A DNA stretch of 31,327 nucleotides from positions 1-31,327 of the forward strand of contig CAYXJZ010000031.1 of the NCBI GenBank assembly GCA_964465355.1. Reading direction: 5' to 3'. Every line of letters begins with the position of its first letter. Position 1 is the stretch's first letter. The notes under the pieces were generated by a model. That model was not told where the DNA came from and did not search any database. It was given only the letters and a program-made list of their open reading frames with translations. This DNA is from JAABTL01 sp964465355 (lineage in GTDB: Bacteria > Deinococcota > Deinococci > Deinococcales > Trueperaceae). A program made the translations under genes and the position numbers. Shown here piece after piece: positions 19,457-26,167 of the stretch.

Positions 19457-20941
19457 TCACGTCCTGGCCGTCTGCTTCTCGGCCGGCTGGGCCCCTGCCG
19501 CCTGGCCCTCGCCCGTCTCCTCCACCACCAAGGCGTCGAGCACGACCTCCACCGCCCGCTCCACTGCCCGCTCCATGTCGCTGGTGTCGATGAGCGCAGC
19601 ACCTTCTCGCTGCGCCTGATGGGTGACGAAGTCCTGGATCATGCGGATCTCGCCGAAGTGTTCGAGGTAGTCGGCGCTCGGTCGCTTGCGCTTGGTGTGG
19701 CCCTCGCGGCGGTCGAAGTTCTCGCGGTGATCGTCGGTGTCACGCACGACCAGCACGATCTCGACCACCACGGCATCGTCGTAGTTCATCCAGGGCGAGA
19801 TGCCAGGCACGAGGTGGGTGCCTTCGATGACCACAGGCGTCGCCTCCTGCAGGTGCCGCGCGATGATGGCCTGGATGGCGGTGCTCATCTGCCTGACCTG
19901 GGTCTGGAAGCCGCGCTCCACCGGCTTGCGCTTGGGCTTGGCCTCTGCCTGCTCGTCCGGCATCAGCTCGGCTCGCCAGGCGGCATAGCTCGATGCGTGC
20001 AGCACAGGACTGAGCTCGGGGCTGATGAGTGAGCGCAGGGCCTGGCGCAAGCTGTCGGTGGACACCAACCGCGAGATGCCGAGGCGGTAGGCCAGCTCGG
20101 CCGCCAGCACCGACTTGCCCACGCCGGCCGCGCCGCCGACCAGCACCACGACCGGCCTTTGGGCGTGGCGCAGGCCACGCAGCAACTGGTAGCGCAAGGC
20201 GAACTCCTCGCCCGCCTCCTCCTGCAGCAGGTTGCGCACGATGCTGCGGACGGAGGTGCTCGGCACGCGCGTCTGCCCGAGGCGCCAGAGCTGGTCCTCG
20301 GTGCGCCTGGCAAGGCGGTGCGACAATTCCGGATCGATGCCGACGGCCAACAGCGACTGGGCGAGCACCCCGCGGGAGAAGGGCAGGCCCACGCCACGGC
20401 CCTCGTCGGTCACGTACAGCTCGGCGGCCAGTGTCAGCGAGGCCTCGAAGCGGGCCCTGACATCACGGCCGAAGCGCGCCTCGAGGGCCGAGGCCACCCG
20501 CTGGAACAACTCGCGCTGGGGCACGTCGCGGCGGCCGTCGCCGCGCATCCCCTGCTCCACCTGCCGCACCACGGCATGGGCCTCCTTGAAGGAGGTGCCC
20601 AGCTTCTCCAGGTAGGAGGCCATGCGCCTGCGCGAGAAGGCTTCGACACGGCCGTCCTCTTGCAGGACGCGGATGCGGATGAAGGGCGGGGTCTGGCGAC
20701 CAAGGGCCTCGCCGGCCTCGCGACCCGCCATCTGCTGGGTCATGCGCTGCAGGCGGGCCATCAGCTCGGCCAAGGGCACCTGCTTGTGTCCGGTCGTGCG
20801 GTAGTGCTTCTCGACCTCACGCGCCACCTGCATGGCATCGTCGGTGGTCATCCCGGCGGCTTGCATGGCCTCGACCAGAGGTCCGGTGGCGAAGTTGTAC
20901 TTGTGGTCGCCCTCCACCACCCGGATATCGCGGCGCTTCAC
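19457..20941 (-). CDS. ATP-cone P-loop kinase, 2-phosphoglycerate kinase-like
   Basis: 494-495 residues. The C-terminal half is a P-loop kinase: Walker A GGAAGVGKSVL (270-280), STDSLRQALR (295-304), and IEGTHLVPG (373-381), the layout of 2-phosphoglycerate kinases, which in methanogens make 2,3-bisphosphoglycerate for cyclic 2,3-bisphosphoglycerate. In front lie three segments that each resemble an ATP-cone, a small nucleotide-sensing fold: about 6-70 (YNFATGPLVEAMQAAGM...), about 89-170 (IRVLQEDGRVEAFSRRRM...) and about 177-258 (YVTDEGRGVGLPFSRGVL...). The start is GTG 20941 or ATG 20944: a perfect AAGGAGG (20952-20946) lies 1 nt before the ATG and 4 nt before the GTG, which is slightly better placed. 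The kinase-family call is good; the true substrate is not shown by the sequence. Confidence 0.75.
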   Translation of the reverse strand: MKRRDIRVVEGDHKYNFATGPLVEAMQAAGMTTDDAMQVAREVEKHYRTTGHKQVPLAELMARLQRMTQQMAGREAGEALGRQTPPFIRIRVLQEDGRVEAFSRRRMASYLEKLGTSFKEAHAVVRQVEQGMRGDGRRDVPQRELFQRVASALEARFGRDVRARFEASLTLAAELYVTDEGRGVGLPFSRGVLAQSLLAVGIDPELSHRLARRTEDQLWRLGQTRVPSTSVRSIVRNLLQEEAGEEFALRYQLLRGLRHAQRPVVVLVGGAAGVGKSVLAAELAYRLGISRLVSTDSLRQALRSLISPELSPVLHASSYAAWRAELMPDEQAEAKPKRKPVERGFQTQVRQMSTAIQAIIARHLQEATPVVIEGTHLVPGISPWMNYDDAVVVEIVLVVRDTDDHRENFDRREGHTKRKRPSADYLEHFGEIRMIQDFVTHQAQREGAALIDTSDMERAVERAVEVVLDALVVEETGEGQAAGAQPAEKQTART

Positions 20942-20969
20942 CATGCCTCCTTAACAGAACAGGCCTACG

Positions 20970-20975
20970 ACCGTA
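20970..20975 (-). promoter_or_regulatory. Possible -10 box (TACGGT) of the ATP-cone kinase gene
   Basis: On the minus strand TACGGT sits directly after the Nudix stop codon. It would give a leader of about 23 nt that contains the AAGGAGG ribosome site. No -35 is recognised. Confidence 0.33.
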
Positions 20976-21557
20976 TCACGCCTCCGCCGCGGCCCCGACG
21001 GCGACCAGACGATCGAGCAGATCCTTGACCACGTTGCCGGTCAGGCCCCAGATGTCGCGATCCGCCACCAGGTAACGGTGCAGGAGACGCACCGTGCCTT
21101 CGAACTCCACCTCGAGCAGGAGCGGCTCGGTGGCGGCCAAGGTGGCCAATGGCAAGGTGAAGACCTCCGCCACCTCCTGGTCCTGCAGCCTGAGAGGGCT
21201 CGGCCAAGGCAGCTCGGCCACCACCGGGGTGGCCACCAGGCCGTAGGGCGAGCTGCGGTCGTCCAGGGTGCCAAGCACCTGCTCCTGCGTCACCCGCAGA
21301 CCCACCTCCTCCTCGGCCTCGCGCAACGCGGCTTCGACCACCGTCTCCCCCTCGTCAAGGCGGCCACCGGGGAAGGACACCTGCCCGCCGTGCCTGCGCA
21401 GGCCAGGCGCCCTCACGGTGAAGAGCAGCGATATGCCCTCCGGCGTGTGCAGCAAGGGCACCAGCACGGCGGCAGGGCGATGGGAAGGCAGCTGCAGACG
21501 CCGGCTCGGCCTGAGCGCCATGGCCCTGCGCACATCCCCGAGGCCCCAGTCGCTCAC
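20976..21557 (-). CDS. Nudix hydrolase, coenzyme A diphosphatase-like
   Basis: Nudix hydrolase of 193 residues, cytoplasmic. The Nudix box runs G65 to L87 (GRLDEGE, then REAEEEVGL), with all metal-binding glutamates present. Just before it, LLFTVRAPGLRRHGGQVSFPGG matches the extra signature of the CoA pyrophosphatase subgroup (NudL/YeaB and PCD1 type), which splits CoA or acyl-CoA into phosphopantetheine and 3',5'-ADP. The GTG start at 21557 overlaps the mazG stop as GTGA, so the two are translationally coupled. With MazG it forms a nucleotide and cofactor clean-up pair. Confidence 0.9.
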   Translation of the reverse strand: MSDWGLGDVRRAMALRPSRRLQLPSHRPAAVLVPLLHTPEGISLLFTVRAPGLRRHGGQVSFPGGRLDEGETVVEAALREAEEEVGLRVTQEQVLGTLDDRSSPYGLVATPVVAELPWPSPLRLQDQEVAEVFTLPLATLAATEPLLLEVEFEGTVRLLHRYLVADRDIWGLTGNVVKDLLDRLVAVGAAAEA

Positions 21558-22063
21558 CTCGCAGGGCTCGCAGAGGGATCACGCTGCGCGGCCAGCTCGG
21601 CCCGCAGCATGGCCTCTGGGTCCAGCCCGGCCTCGATGGCCAAGCGCGTCCAGGTGGCGAGGGCCACCTCGAGCGGCGGACGGTGGGGCTTGATGGGTGC
21701 GTCGCCGCGCTCCTCGGCCTTGATGGCCTCCCAGTTGCGCAGCACCTGGTCGCTGTCCTCCGCCGTGGCCTGCCCGAAGACGTGGGGATGGCGACGCACC
21801 AGCTTGTCCACCACCGCCGTCTCCACGTCGCGGTAGGCGAAGCGGCCGCTCTCCTCGGCGATGACGGCGTGGAAGGCGACCTGCAACAGCACGTCACCCA
21901 GTTCCTCGGCCAGATGGGCGCTGTCATCTCCTTCGATGGCGTCCACCGCCTCGGCGGCCTCCTCGAGCAGGTAGCGGCGCAGGCTGAGGTGGGTCTGCTC
22001 CTGGTCCCATGGGCAACCGCCAGGGCCGCGCAGTCGGTGCATGATCTCCAACAAGCGATCCAT
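21554..22063 (-). CDS. mazG: MazG-type nucleoside triphosphate pyrophosphohydrolase, single domain
   Basis: All-alpha NTP pyrophosphohydrolase that hydrolyses NTPs or dNTPs, including damaged ones, to NMP and PPi. The 169 residues carry GCPWDQEQTHLSL (16-28), the metal motif EEAAE (34-38) and the paired EELGD (53-57). HPHVFG and VLRNWEAIKAEE follow. Long MazG proteins (about 260 residues) have two repeats; only the N-terminal, catalytic-type one is here, and the frame ends cleanly into the Nudix start (GTGA), so this is a short form rather than a truncation. The ATG at 22063 follows TAGCAT plus 5 nt, the leaderless layout. Confidence 0.92.
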   Translation of the reverse strand: MDRLLEIMHRLRGPGGCPWDQEQTHLSLRRYLLEEAAEAVDAIEGDDSAHLAEELGDVLLQVAFHAVIAEESGRFAYRDVETAVVDKLVRRHPHVFGQATAEDSDQVLRNWEAIKAEERGDAPIKPHRPPLEVALATWTRLAIEAGLDPEAMLRAELAAQRDPSASPAR

Positions 22064-22068
22064 GGACG

Positions 22069-22074
22069 ATGCTA
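22069..22074 (-). promoter_or_regulatory. Leaderless-type -10 box (TAGCAT) of mazG
   Basis: On the minus strand TAGCAT is followed by 5 nt and the ATG at 22063. There is no Shine-Dalgarno. A TTGCTG with a 15-nt spacer lies upstream, a poor -35. Confidence 0.55.
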
Positions 22075-22106
22075 CCCGGCGAAGCCGTCCAGCAACGTGA
22101 TGGACG

Positions 22107-22304
22107 GCGATCAGGTCGCTGCGCGGATCACAGCCCAGTGCCGCCCAGTCAAGCCGCGGTCGCGTCGGTGCCGACGCGATCAGGTCGCTGCTCGGATCAC
22201 AGCCCAGTGCCGCCCAGTCAAGCCTCGCGTCGGTGCCGACGCGATCAGGTTGCTGCGCGGATCACGGCCCAGTGCCGCCCAGTCAAGCCGCGGTCGCGTC
22301 GGTG
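22107..22304. repeat. Three tandem copies of a 65-69 nt unit covering the 3' end of pgeF
   Basis: Copies begin at 22107, 22176 and 22241, each with gcgatcagg on the plus strand and running to gcgtcggtg. The third copy (22241-22304) is the real 3' end of pgeF, about its last 20 codons and stop. The other two lie beyond the stop in the gap before mazG. The copies differ by a few substitutions, and the middle one lacks 4 nt (gcgg). The junctions create palindromes at 22161-22178 and 22225-22244 (gcgtcgg tg ccgacgc), able to form 8-9 bp stems. The copies are adjacent, without spacers of independent sequence, so this is a tandem duplication and not a CRISPR. Confidence 0.93.
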
Positions 22305-23063
22305 CGAGAAGCAGCGCTCGGCTGCCTCGAAGGTGCAGGTCGGCGACACCTCCACCCACTCGGGCGCCAGACCGGCGTCGAGCAGCTGGCGGCGCACGAC
22401 CGTGGCCACGTCGAGTCGCCAGCGGCCGGGCACGGTCGGGTCCGGCCACACGGCCTCGGCCGGGGCGCCGGCCTCGCCGGCCGCCTCCACCACCTCCGGG
22501 CCGACCTGGTAGTTGCGACCGCGGATGGAGGGGCCGAGCCAGGCTGAGAGGTCAGCCGGGTCGCTGCCGAAGTGGGTGACCATGGACTCGATCACGGCAG
22601 GCACCACGCCGCCGACGGTGCCTCGCCAGCCGGCATGCGCTGCCGCTACGGCGCCACGGCGGCGGTCGAGCAGCAGCAGGGGCAGGCAATCGGCCGCCGA
22701 CACCACCAGCAGCCACGTCGGATCGTCACTGACGATGGCGTCGCCGTCCTGGCCAGCGTGGTCACGGCCGGCCAGCCGGACCTGGCTGCCGTGCACCTGG
22801 TCCATGCGCGCCACCCGGTCGAGCTCGAAGCCGAAGGCGGCAGCCAGGCGTCGCCGATTCTCCTGCACGGCCTCGGGATCGTCGCCCACCGACCAGCCGA
22901 GGTTGAGGCTGGCGTACGGCCCCTGGCTCACACCACCCGCTCTTGGGCTGAGGCCGTGCGGCACCGGCAAGGTCCCTGTCTCGAAGACCAGGCCGTCGCC
23001 TCGCGCCACGCCCGATGCTTCGGCTGCGCCGCCGCTGTCGCCTTCAGGCCATGAAGGACCCAC
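22245..23063 (-). CDS. pgeF: PgeF/YfiH family multicopper-type purine nucleoside phosphorylase
   Basis: Family once called polyphenol oxidase or laccase-like; characterised members cleave purine nucleosides (adenosine, inosine) by phosphorolysis or deaminate adenosine, and YfiH corrects peptidoglycan precursors. The 272 residues show the zinc-site motifs HGSQV (H91), ADCLPLLL (C126) and AHAGWRGTVGG (H143), then GPSI and CTF with FSHRRDRGLTGR near the end. The GTG start at 23063 lies 9 nt after trmB; no clear ribosome site decides it, and a GTG at codon 19 is possible. The last ~20 codons are repeated twice downstream. Placement between trmB and mazG fits nucleoside metabolism. Confidence 0.9.
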   Translation of the reverse strand: MGPSWPEGDSGGAAEASGVARGDGLVFETGTLPVPHGLSPRAGGVSQGPYASLNLGWSVGDDPEAVQENRRRLAAAFGFELDRVARMDQVHGSQVRLAGRDHAGQDGDAIVSDDPTWLLVVSAADCLPLLLLDRRRGAVAAAHAGWRGTVGGVVPAVIESMVTHFGSDPADLSAWLGPSIRGRNYQVGPEVVEAAGEAGAPAEAVWPDPTVPGRWRLDVATVVRRQLLDAGLAPEWVEVSPTCTFEAAERCFSHRRDRGLTGRHWAVIRAAT

Positions 23064-23072
23064 CTGCCGCCC

Positions 23073-24131
23073 TCAGTAGTTCCTGGCGCTGAGCTGCAGG
23101 CCTGGCTGCGCCGCCAGCCAGTCACTCACCGCCCCCACCGCCTCACGCACGGTGGCTGTGATCAGCGGGTCGCCGAATCCCTCGAGGCGCACGATGACCT
23201 CGTCATCGTCGCGACGCTGGGCCACCAGCAGCAACTGCTGCACCAGCTCGCCCTCGTCGACGGTGACGCGGAACCACCAACGGCCGTCCTCGCCGAGGAC
23301 CTTGGCGGCCTCGTGCACCACCACGTGACCGCCATCCTTGGCGCGATGGACGATCTTCTCGAAACGTGCGACCTGCGGCAAGGCGCCGCGAAGCAGGGCG
23401 TGGGGCATCTGGTCTGGCCTCCCGAGCGCGGGCTGGGGTGCTTGGTCACCGCCGCCGTCCAGGACGAAGACCTGGTAGTACAGGGGCTTGCCCTGCTCGC
23501 GCCACTTCAGAGCGTACTTGGTCTGGAACACGGCTTCGGGCGCAGGCCGCTCGAGCAGCTCGGCCACGCCGGAGGCCAGTGCCTGCTCACGGGCGAACGC
23601 CACGTAGGGCAGGTGGTCGGAGGCCAGCCGCAACTCGCCGCCGCGTTGCAGCCGGTCGGCGGCCAGTCGGAAGAAGTCGGAGCGCAGCAAGCGGTGGCGC
23701 TCGTGGCGCTCCTTGGGCCATGGGTCGGGGAAGTTGACCACGATGCTGCTGAGGCTGCCCCGCGCGAACAGCTGGCGCACCGCCACCTCGGCAGGCGCCT
23801 TGAGCAGCCGCACGTTGCCGATGCCATGGCTGCGCATGCGCCTGAGGCCGCGTAGCAGGCTGGTGCCCGAGACCTCCAGGCCGACGAAGTCATCGTCAGG
23901 GCGCGCGAGGGCCTCGGCGGCGGTGAAGCGCCCATCACCGAAGCCCACCTCGAGGTGCAGCGGTGCCACGCGGCCGAAGGCGGCCGCCCAGTCCACGGGA
24001 TGCGCCAACCGCCTCCATGGAAGGAAGGTGCGGCCCGGCTCCGGCAGCAACGGGGCAGGCGGCTCGAGCACAGCGAACTCGCCCGAGGCGGCGGCCGAGG
24101 CGGCCGCCGCTGACGGCAGGGAACCGCTCAC
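23073..24131 (-). CDS. trmB: tRNA (guanine-N7)-methyltransferase, long form
   Basis: SAM-dependent enzyme that methylates G46 in the tRNA variable loop. The 352 residues have the SAM site LEVGFGDGRF (60-69), the family hallmark FPDPWPKERHERHRLL (134-149) and TKYALKWREQGKPLYY (204-219). About 130 residues follow after the catalytic domain (225-352), a C-terminal extension like that of Aquifex and Thermus TrmB; short proteobacterial enzymes lack it. The first ~35 residues are Ala/Pro-rich. The GTG start at 24131 overlaps the stop of the DUF4388 gene (GTGA), so translation is coupled. Confidence 0.93.
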   Translation of the reverse strand: MSGSLPSAAAASAAASGEFAVLEPPAPLLPEPGRTFLPWRRLAHPVDWAAAFGRVAPLHLEVGFGDGRFTAAEALARPDDDFVGLEVSGTSLLRGLRRMRSHGIGNVRLLKAPAEVAVRQLFARGSLSSIVVNFPDPWPKERHERHRLLRSDFFRLAADRLQRGGELRLASDHLPYVAFAREQALASGVAELLERPAPEAVFQTKYALKWREQGKPLYYQVFVLDGGGDQAPQPALGRPDQMPHALLRGALPQVARFEKIVHRAKDGGHVVVHEAAKVLGEDGRWWFRVTVDEGELVQQLLLVAQRRDDDEVIVRLEGFGDPLITATVREAVGAVSDWLAAQPGLQLSARNY

Positions 24132-24958
24132 GAGCGATCCACCGACTCCTGGACGTGCGGTCTGGCCAACAGGGACTCCTCGACATCGAGGTCGAACAGC
24201 AGCAAGGTCCCCCTCGGCACCTGCAGGTAAGGGCCGACGCCGGCGACGGCCACCATCGGCGCGGAGAAGGCCCGACCGTCCTCACGGCGCAAGGCGACGT
24301 GGCCGAAGGCCTCGCCCATGACCTCGCGCCAGGCCCGCACGATGTGCTCGTCCACGCCGACGCTGCCCTCGGGTACGCCTGGGCCGGAGAGGCGGACCAC
24401 CAGGCGGGCGGTGCGCGGCCGCCTTGTACGCAGGCGCAAGGAACCGACGTGCACCAGCCTGGCCACGGCCGACTGCACCTCGCGCAGCTCGACGCCCAGC
24501 TCTTCTGCCATGCGCGAGACGGTCCAGTGGCCGTTGACCGAGGCCACCACCCTGCGCTCCAGCTCGGCCAACGGCAGGCCGTCGTTGTCCACCCCTTCGG
24601 CCGCGTATGGCACGGCGTCACGCGAGACCGTCGGCCGGTCGTCCGGATCGTCGCGTCGCTGCTCGTCCAACTGCCGCAGGGCGTCGAGCAGCAGGCTCTC
24701 GGTGCTCACCTCCACCGTCACCCTTGGGGTGGGCAGGTTCGCCATGAAGGAGAAGGTGCCGCGCTCGTCGCCGAACAAGGCGGAGACGGCGGCGACCCCC
24801 TCGAGGGCACCGAACTCGGCGTGGCGCACCTGACCCTTGTCGAAGTAGACGCGGGCGCCGCCAAGGGGGTGCTGCACCACCAGCCGCCCCGTGCGGCCCG
24901 AGGCGCTCAGCAGCTGGAAGAGATCGGCCAGCGAGAAGAGTCCTAACGTCCCTGTCAC
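24128..24958 (-). CDS. DUF4388-domain protein with winged-helix-like middle part
   Basis: 276 residues. The N-terminal ~95 residues (TGTLGLFSLADLFQLLS, then GRTGRLVVQ, GARVYFDKGQVRHAE and EGVAAVSALF) are a DUF4388 domain, common in signalling and gliding-related proteins and proposed to mediate protein contacts. Residues 125-180 look like a winged helix (VSRMAEELGVELREVQSAVARLVHVGSLRL). The C-terminal part (195-276) is unassigned. There is no membrane segment. The start is GTG 24958, preceded by TAGCAT plus 6 nt, a leaderless pattern. It is coupled to trmB by GTGA. A role as a transcriptional or signalling adaptor is a guess from architecture. Confidence 0.8.
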   Translation of the reverse strand: MTGTLGLFSLADLFQLLSASGRTGRLVVQHPLGGARVYFDKGQVRHAEFGALEGVAAVSALFGDERGTFSFMANLPTPRVTVEVSTESLLLDALRQLDEQRRDDPDDRPTVSRDAVPYAAEGVDNDGLPLAELERRVVASVNGHWTVSRMAEELGVELREVQSAVARLVHVGSLRLRTRRPRTARLVVRLSGPGVPEGSVGVDEHIVRAWREVMGEAFGHVALRREDGRAFSAPMVAVAGVGPYLQVPRGTLLLFDLDVEESLLARPHVQESVDRS

Positions 24959-24964
24959 GGCCCG

Positions 24965-24970
24965 ATGCTA
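24965..24970 (-). promoter_or_regulatory. Leaderless-type -10 box (TAGCAT) of DUF4388-trmB
   Basis: On the minus strand TAGCAT, then 6 nt (cgggcc), then the GTG start at 24958. There is no Shine-Dalgarno. The same hexamer precedes mazG. Confidence 0.58.
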
Positions 24971-25046
24971 CCAGCGAACATGCGCAGTCGACGAGGGAAA
25001 AACGGCAGCGGTGATGGCGCTGTCGATGCGGCTCGGCAAGGCGCCT

Positions 25047-26120
25047 CTAGGCGCGGGCGGGATGCGGCAGGTCGGCGATGACGATGGCCTCGTTCGTCGC
25101 GTCAGGGGCGATGGCCAACAGGCCCAGCTCGGGCATGGGGCCAGGGACGTCGGCCAGACCCGCCAGGTCGGCGCCCGTGGCCGCCAGAGGATCGGTGGCG
25201 GGGCCCACCACGCTCGACCTTCCTTGCGGCGACAAGGGCGCCATCTCCCCCACCAGCATCGGGTTCAGGCCGTAGCGGATCTGCGCGCGCTGCTGCACGA
25301 CCGCGCGCAGGCCCAGCCCCAGCCAGGCGTCCCCCTCGCTGCGCTGCCGGTGGGCCGGCCAAGGGCGATCCCATGACGCGTCGTTGGCCGACGGCTGCAC
25401 CAGCACCTGGCAGCCCAAGCCGTCCAAGCGCTCCACGACATGATGGTAGAAGGCGTCGAGGCACACCGCCACCGCCAGACGGCCCACCGGGCTGGGCACG
25501 ACCGTCAGGTCCTCGACCCTGCCGGGGACAAGGCCGATGCGCCGCTCGAGGCCGTCGGTGAGGTAGGCCTTGGCGCTGCGCGCGAGCAGGGCGCCGTTGG
25601 CGGCGAAGACGTAGGCCTGGTTGCGGGGGCGCGGATCGACCACGTGCAGGCCGCGAGCGGCCTCCTGGCTGACGGTGGGCAGGAAGGCGCTGCCGGCGAC
25701 CACGGTCGCCCCAGAGGCCCTTGCGGCAGCGGAGAAGGCCAGCTGGTAGAGCCGGTGCGCTTCCGGAGCCAGGTCGGCGTAGGCCGCCGAGACCGGGTTC
25801 CAGCGCCTTCGCAGCGCCAGCGTCAGCCAGGCCGGCCAGCGCTGCCGCGCCATCTGCCCGACCGCGGCGAACAGCCCTCGGGGCAGCAGCTCGGCCACCC
25901 CACCGGCTGTGGCCAGCAGGGGCAGGCCGATGAGCTCGGGGAAGGCGATCAGCGTCGGTCCTGGAGCACCTTCCACCGCGCGCAGGCAGAGGTCGGTCAC
26001 GCGCCGGGCGAAGGCCTCGCCGGACGCGTAGTCCTCCGGGCACCAGCGGAACTGCACCGCCGCCAGCCTGATCCGCTCCGACGCGGCTCCGACCTGTTCC
26101 TGCCCGACGTGTTCTCGCAT
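25047..26120 (-). CDS. Carbon-nitrogen hydrolase (nitrilase superfamily)
   Basis: 357-residue cytoplasmic enzyme of the nitrilase/amidase superfamily, cleaving a C-N bond of an unknown amide or nitrile. The catalytic triad is visible: E62 in IAFPELIGLP, K184 in SAKAYLTDGLE and C220 in AVAVCLDAFYHH. The start of the fold (IRLAAVQFRW, 17-26) is normal. The segment 75-115 between the first strand region and the lysine is longer than in the smallest family members. The ATG at 26120 follows TAGGCT plus 5 nt. The downstream DUF4388 gene lies 88 nt away with its own promoter, so this gene may be monocistronic. It is divergent from the Lpt-like operon with only 47 nt between starts. Confidence 0.86.
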   Translation of the reverse strand: MREHVGQEQVGAASERIRLAAVQFRWCPEDYASGEAFARRVTDLCLRAVEGAPGPTLIAFPELIGLPLLATAGGVAELLPRGLFAAVGQMARQRWPAWLTLALRRRWNPVSAAYADLAPEAHRLYQLAFSAAARASGATVVAGSAFLPTVSQEAARGLHVVDPRPRNQAYVFAANGALLARSAKAYLTDGLERRIGLVPGRVEDLTVVPSPVGRLAVAVCLDAFYHHVVERLDGLGCQVLVQPSANDASWDRPWPAHRQRSEGDAWLGLGLRAVVQQRAQIRYGLNPMLVGEMAPLSPQGRSSVVGPATDPLAATGADLAGLADVPGPMPELGLLAIAPDATNEAIVIADLPHPARA

Positions 26121-26125
26121 GGGAC

Positions 26126-26131
26126 AGCCTA
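26126..26131 (-). promoter_or_regulatory. Leaderless-type -10 box (TAGGCT) of the C-N hydrolase gene
   Basis: On the minus strand TAGGCT is followed by 5 nt (gtccc) and ATG 26120. It shares a 47-nt divergent region with the lptF-like promoter. Confidence 0.55.
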
Positions 26132-26155
26132 ACCGTCGCTCATGGAGCCGGTGGG

Positions 26156-26161
26156 TACACT
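26156..26161 (+). promoter_or_regulatory. Leaderless-type -10 box (TACACT) of the Lpt-like operon
   Basis: TACACT, then 6 nt (tcctgg), then the GTG start at 26168. No -35 and no ribosome site are present, which fits a leaderless message for the whole four-gene unit. Confidence 0.58.
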
Positions 26162-26167
26162 TCCTGG

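Noticed and set aside
22107..22304. CRISPR array
   Set aside because: Copies are directly adjacent with no unique spacers, and one copy is part of pgeF. It is a tandem duplication.
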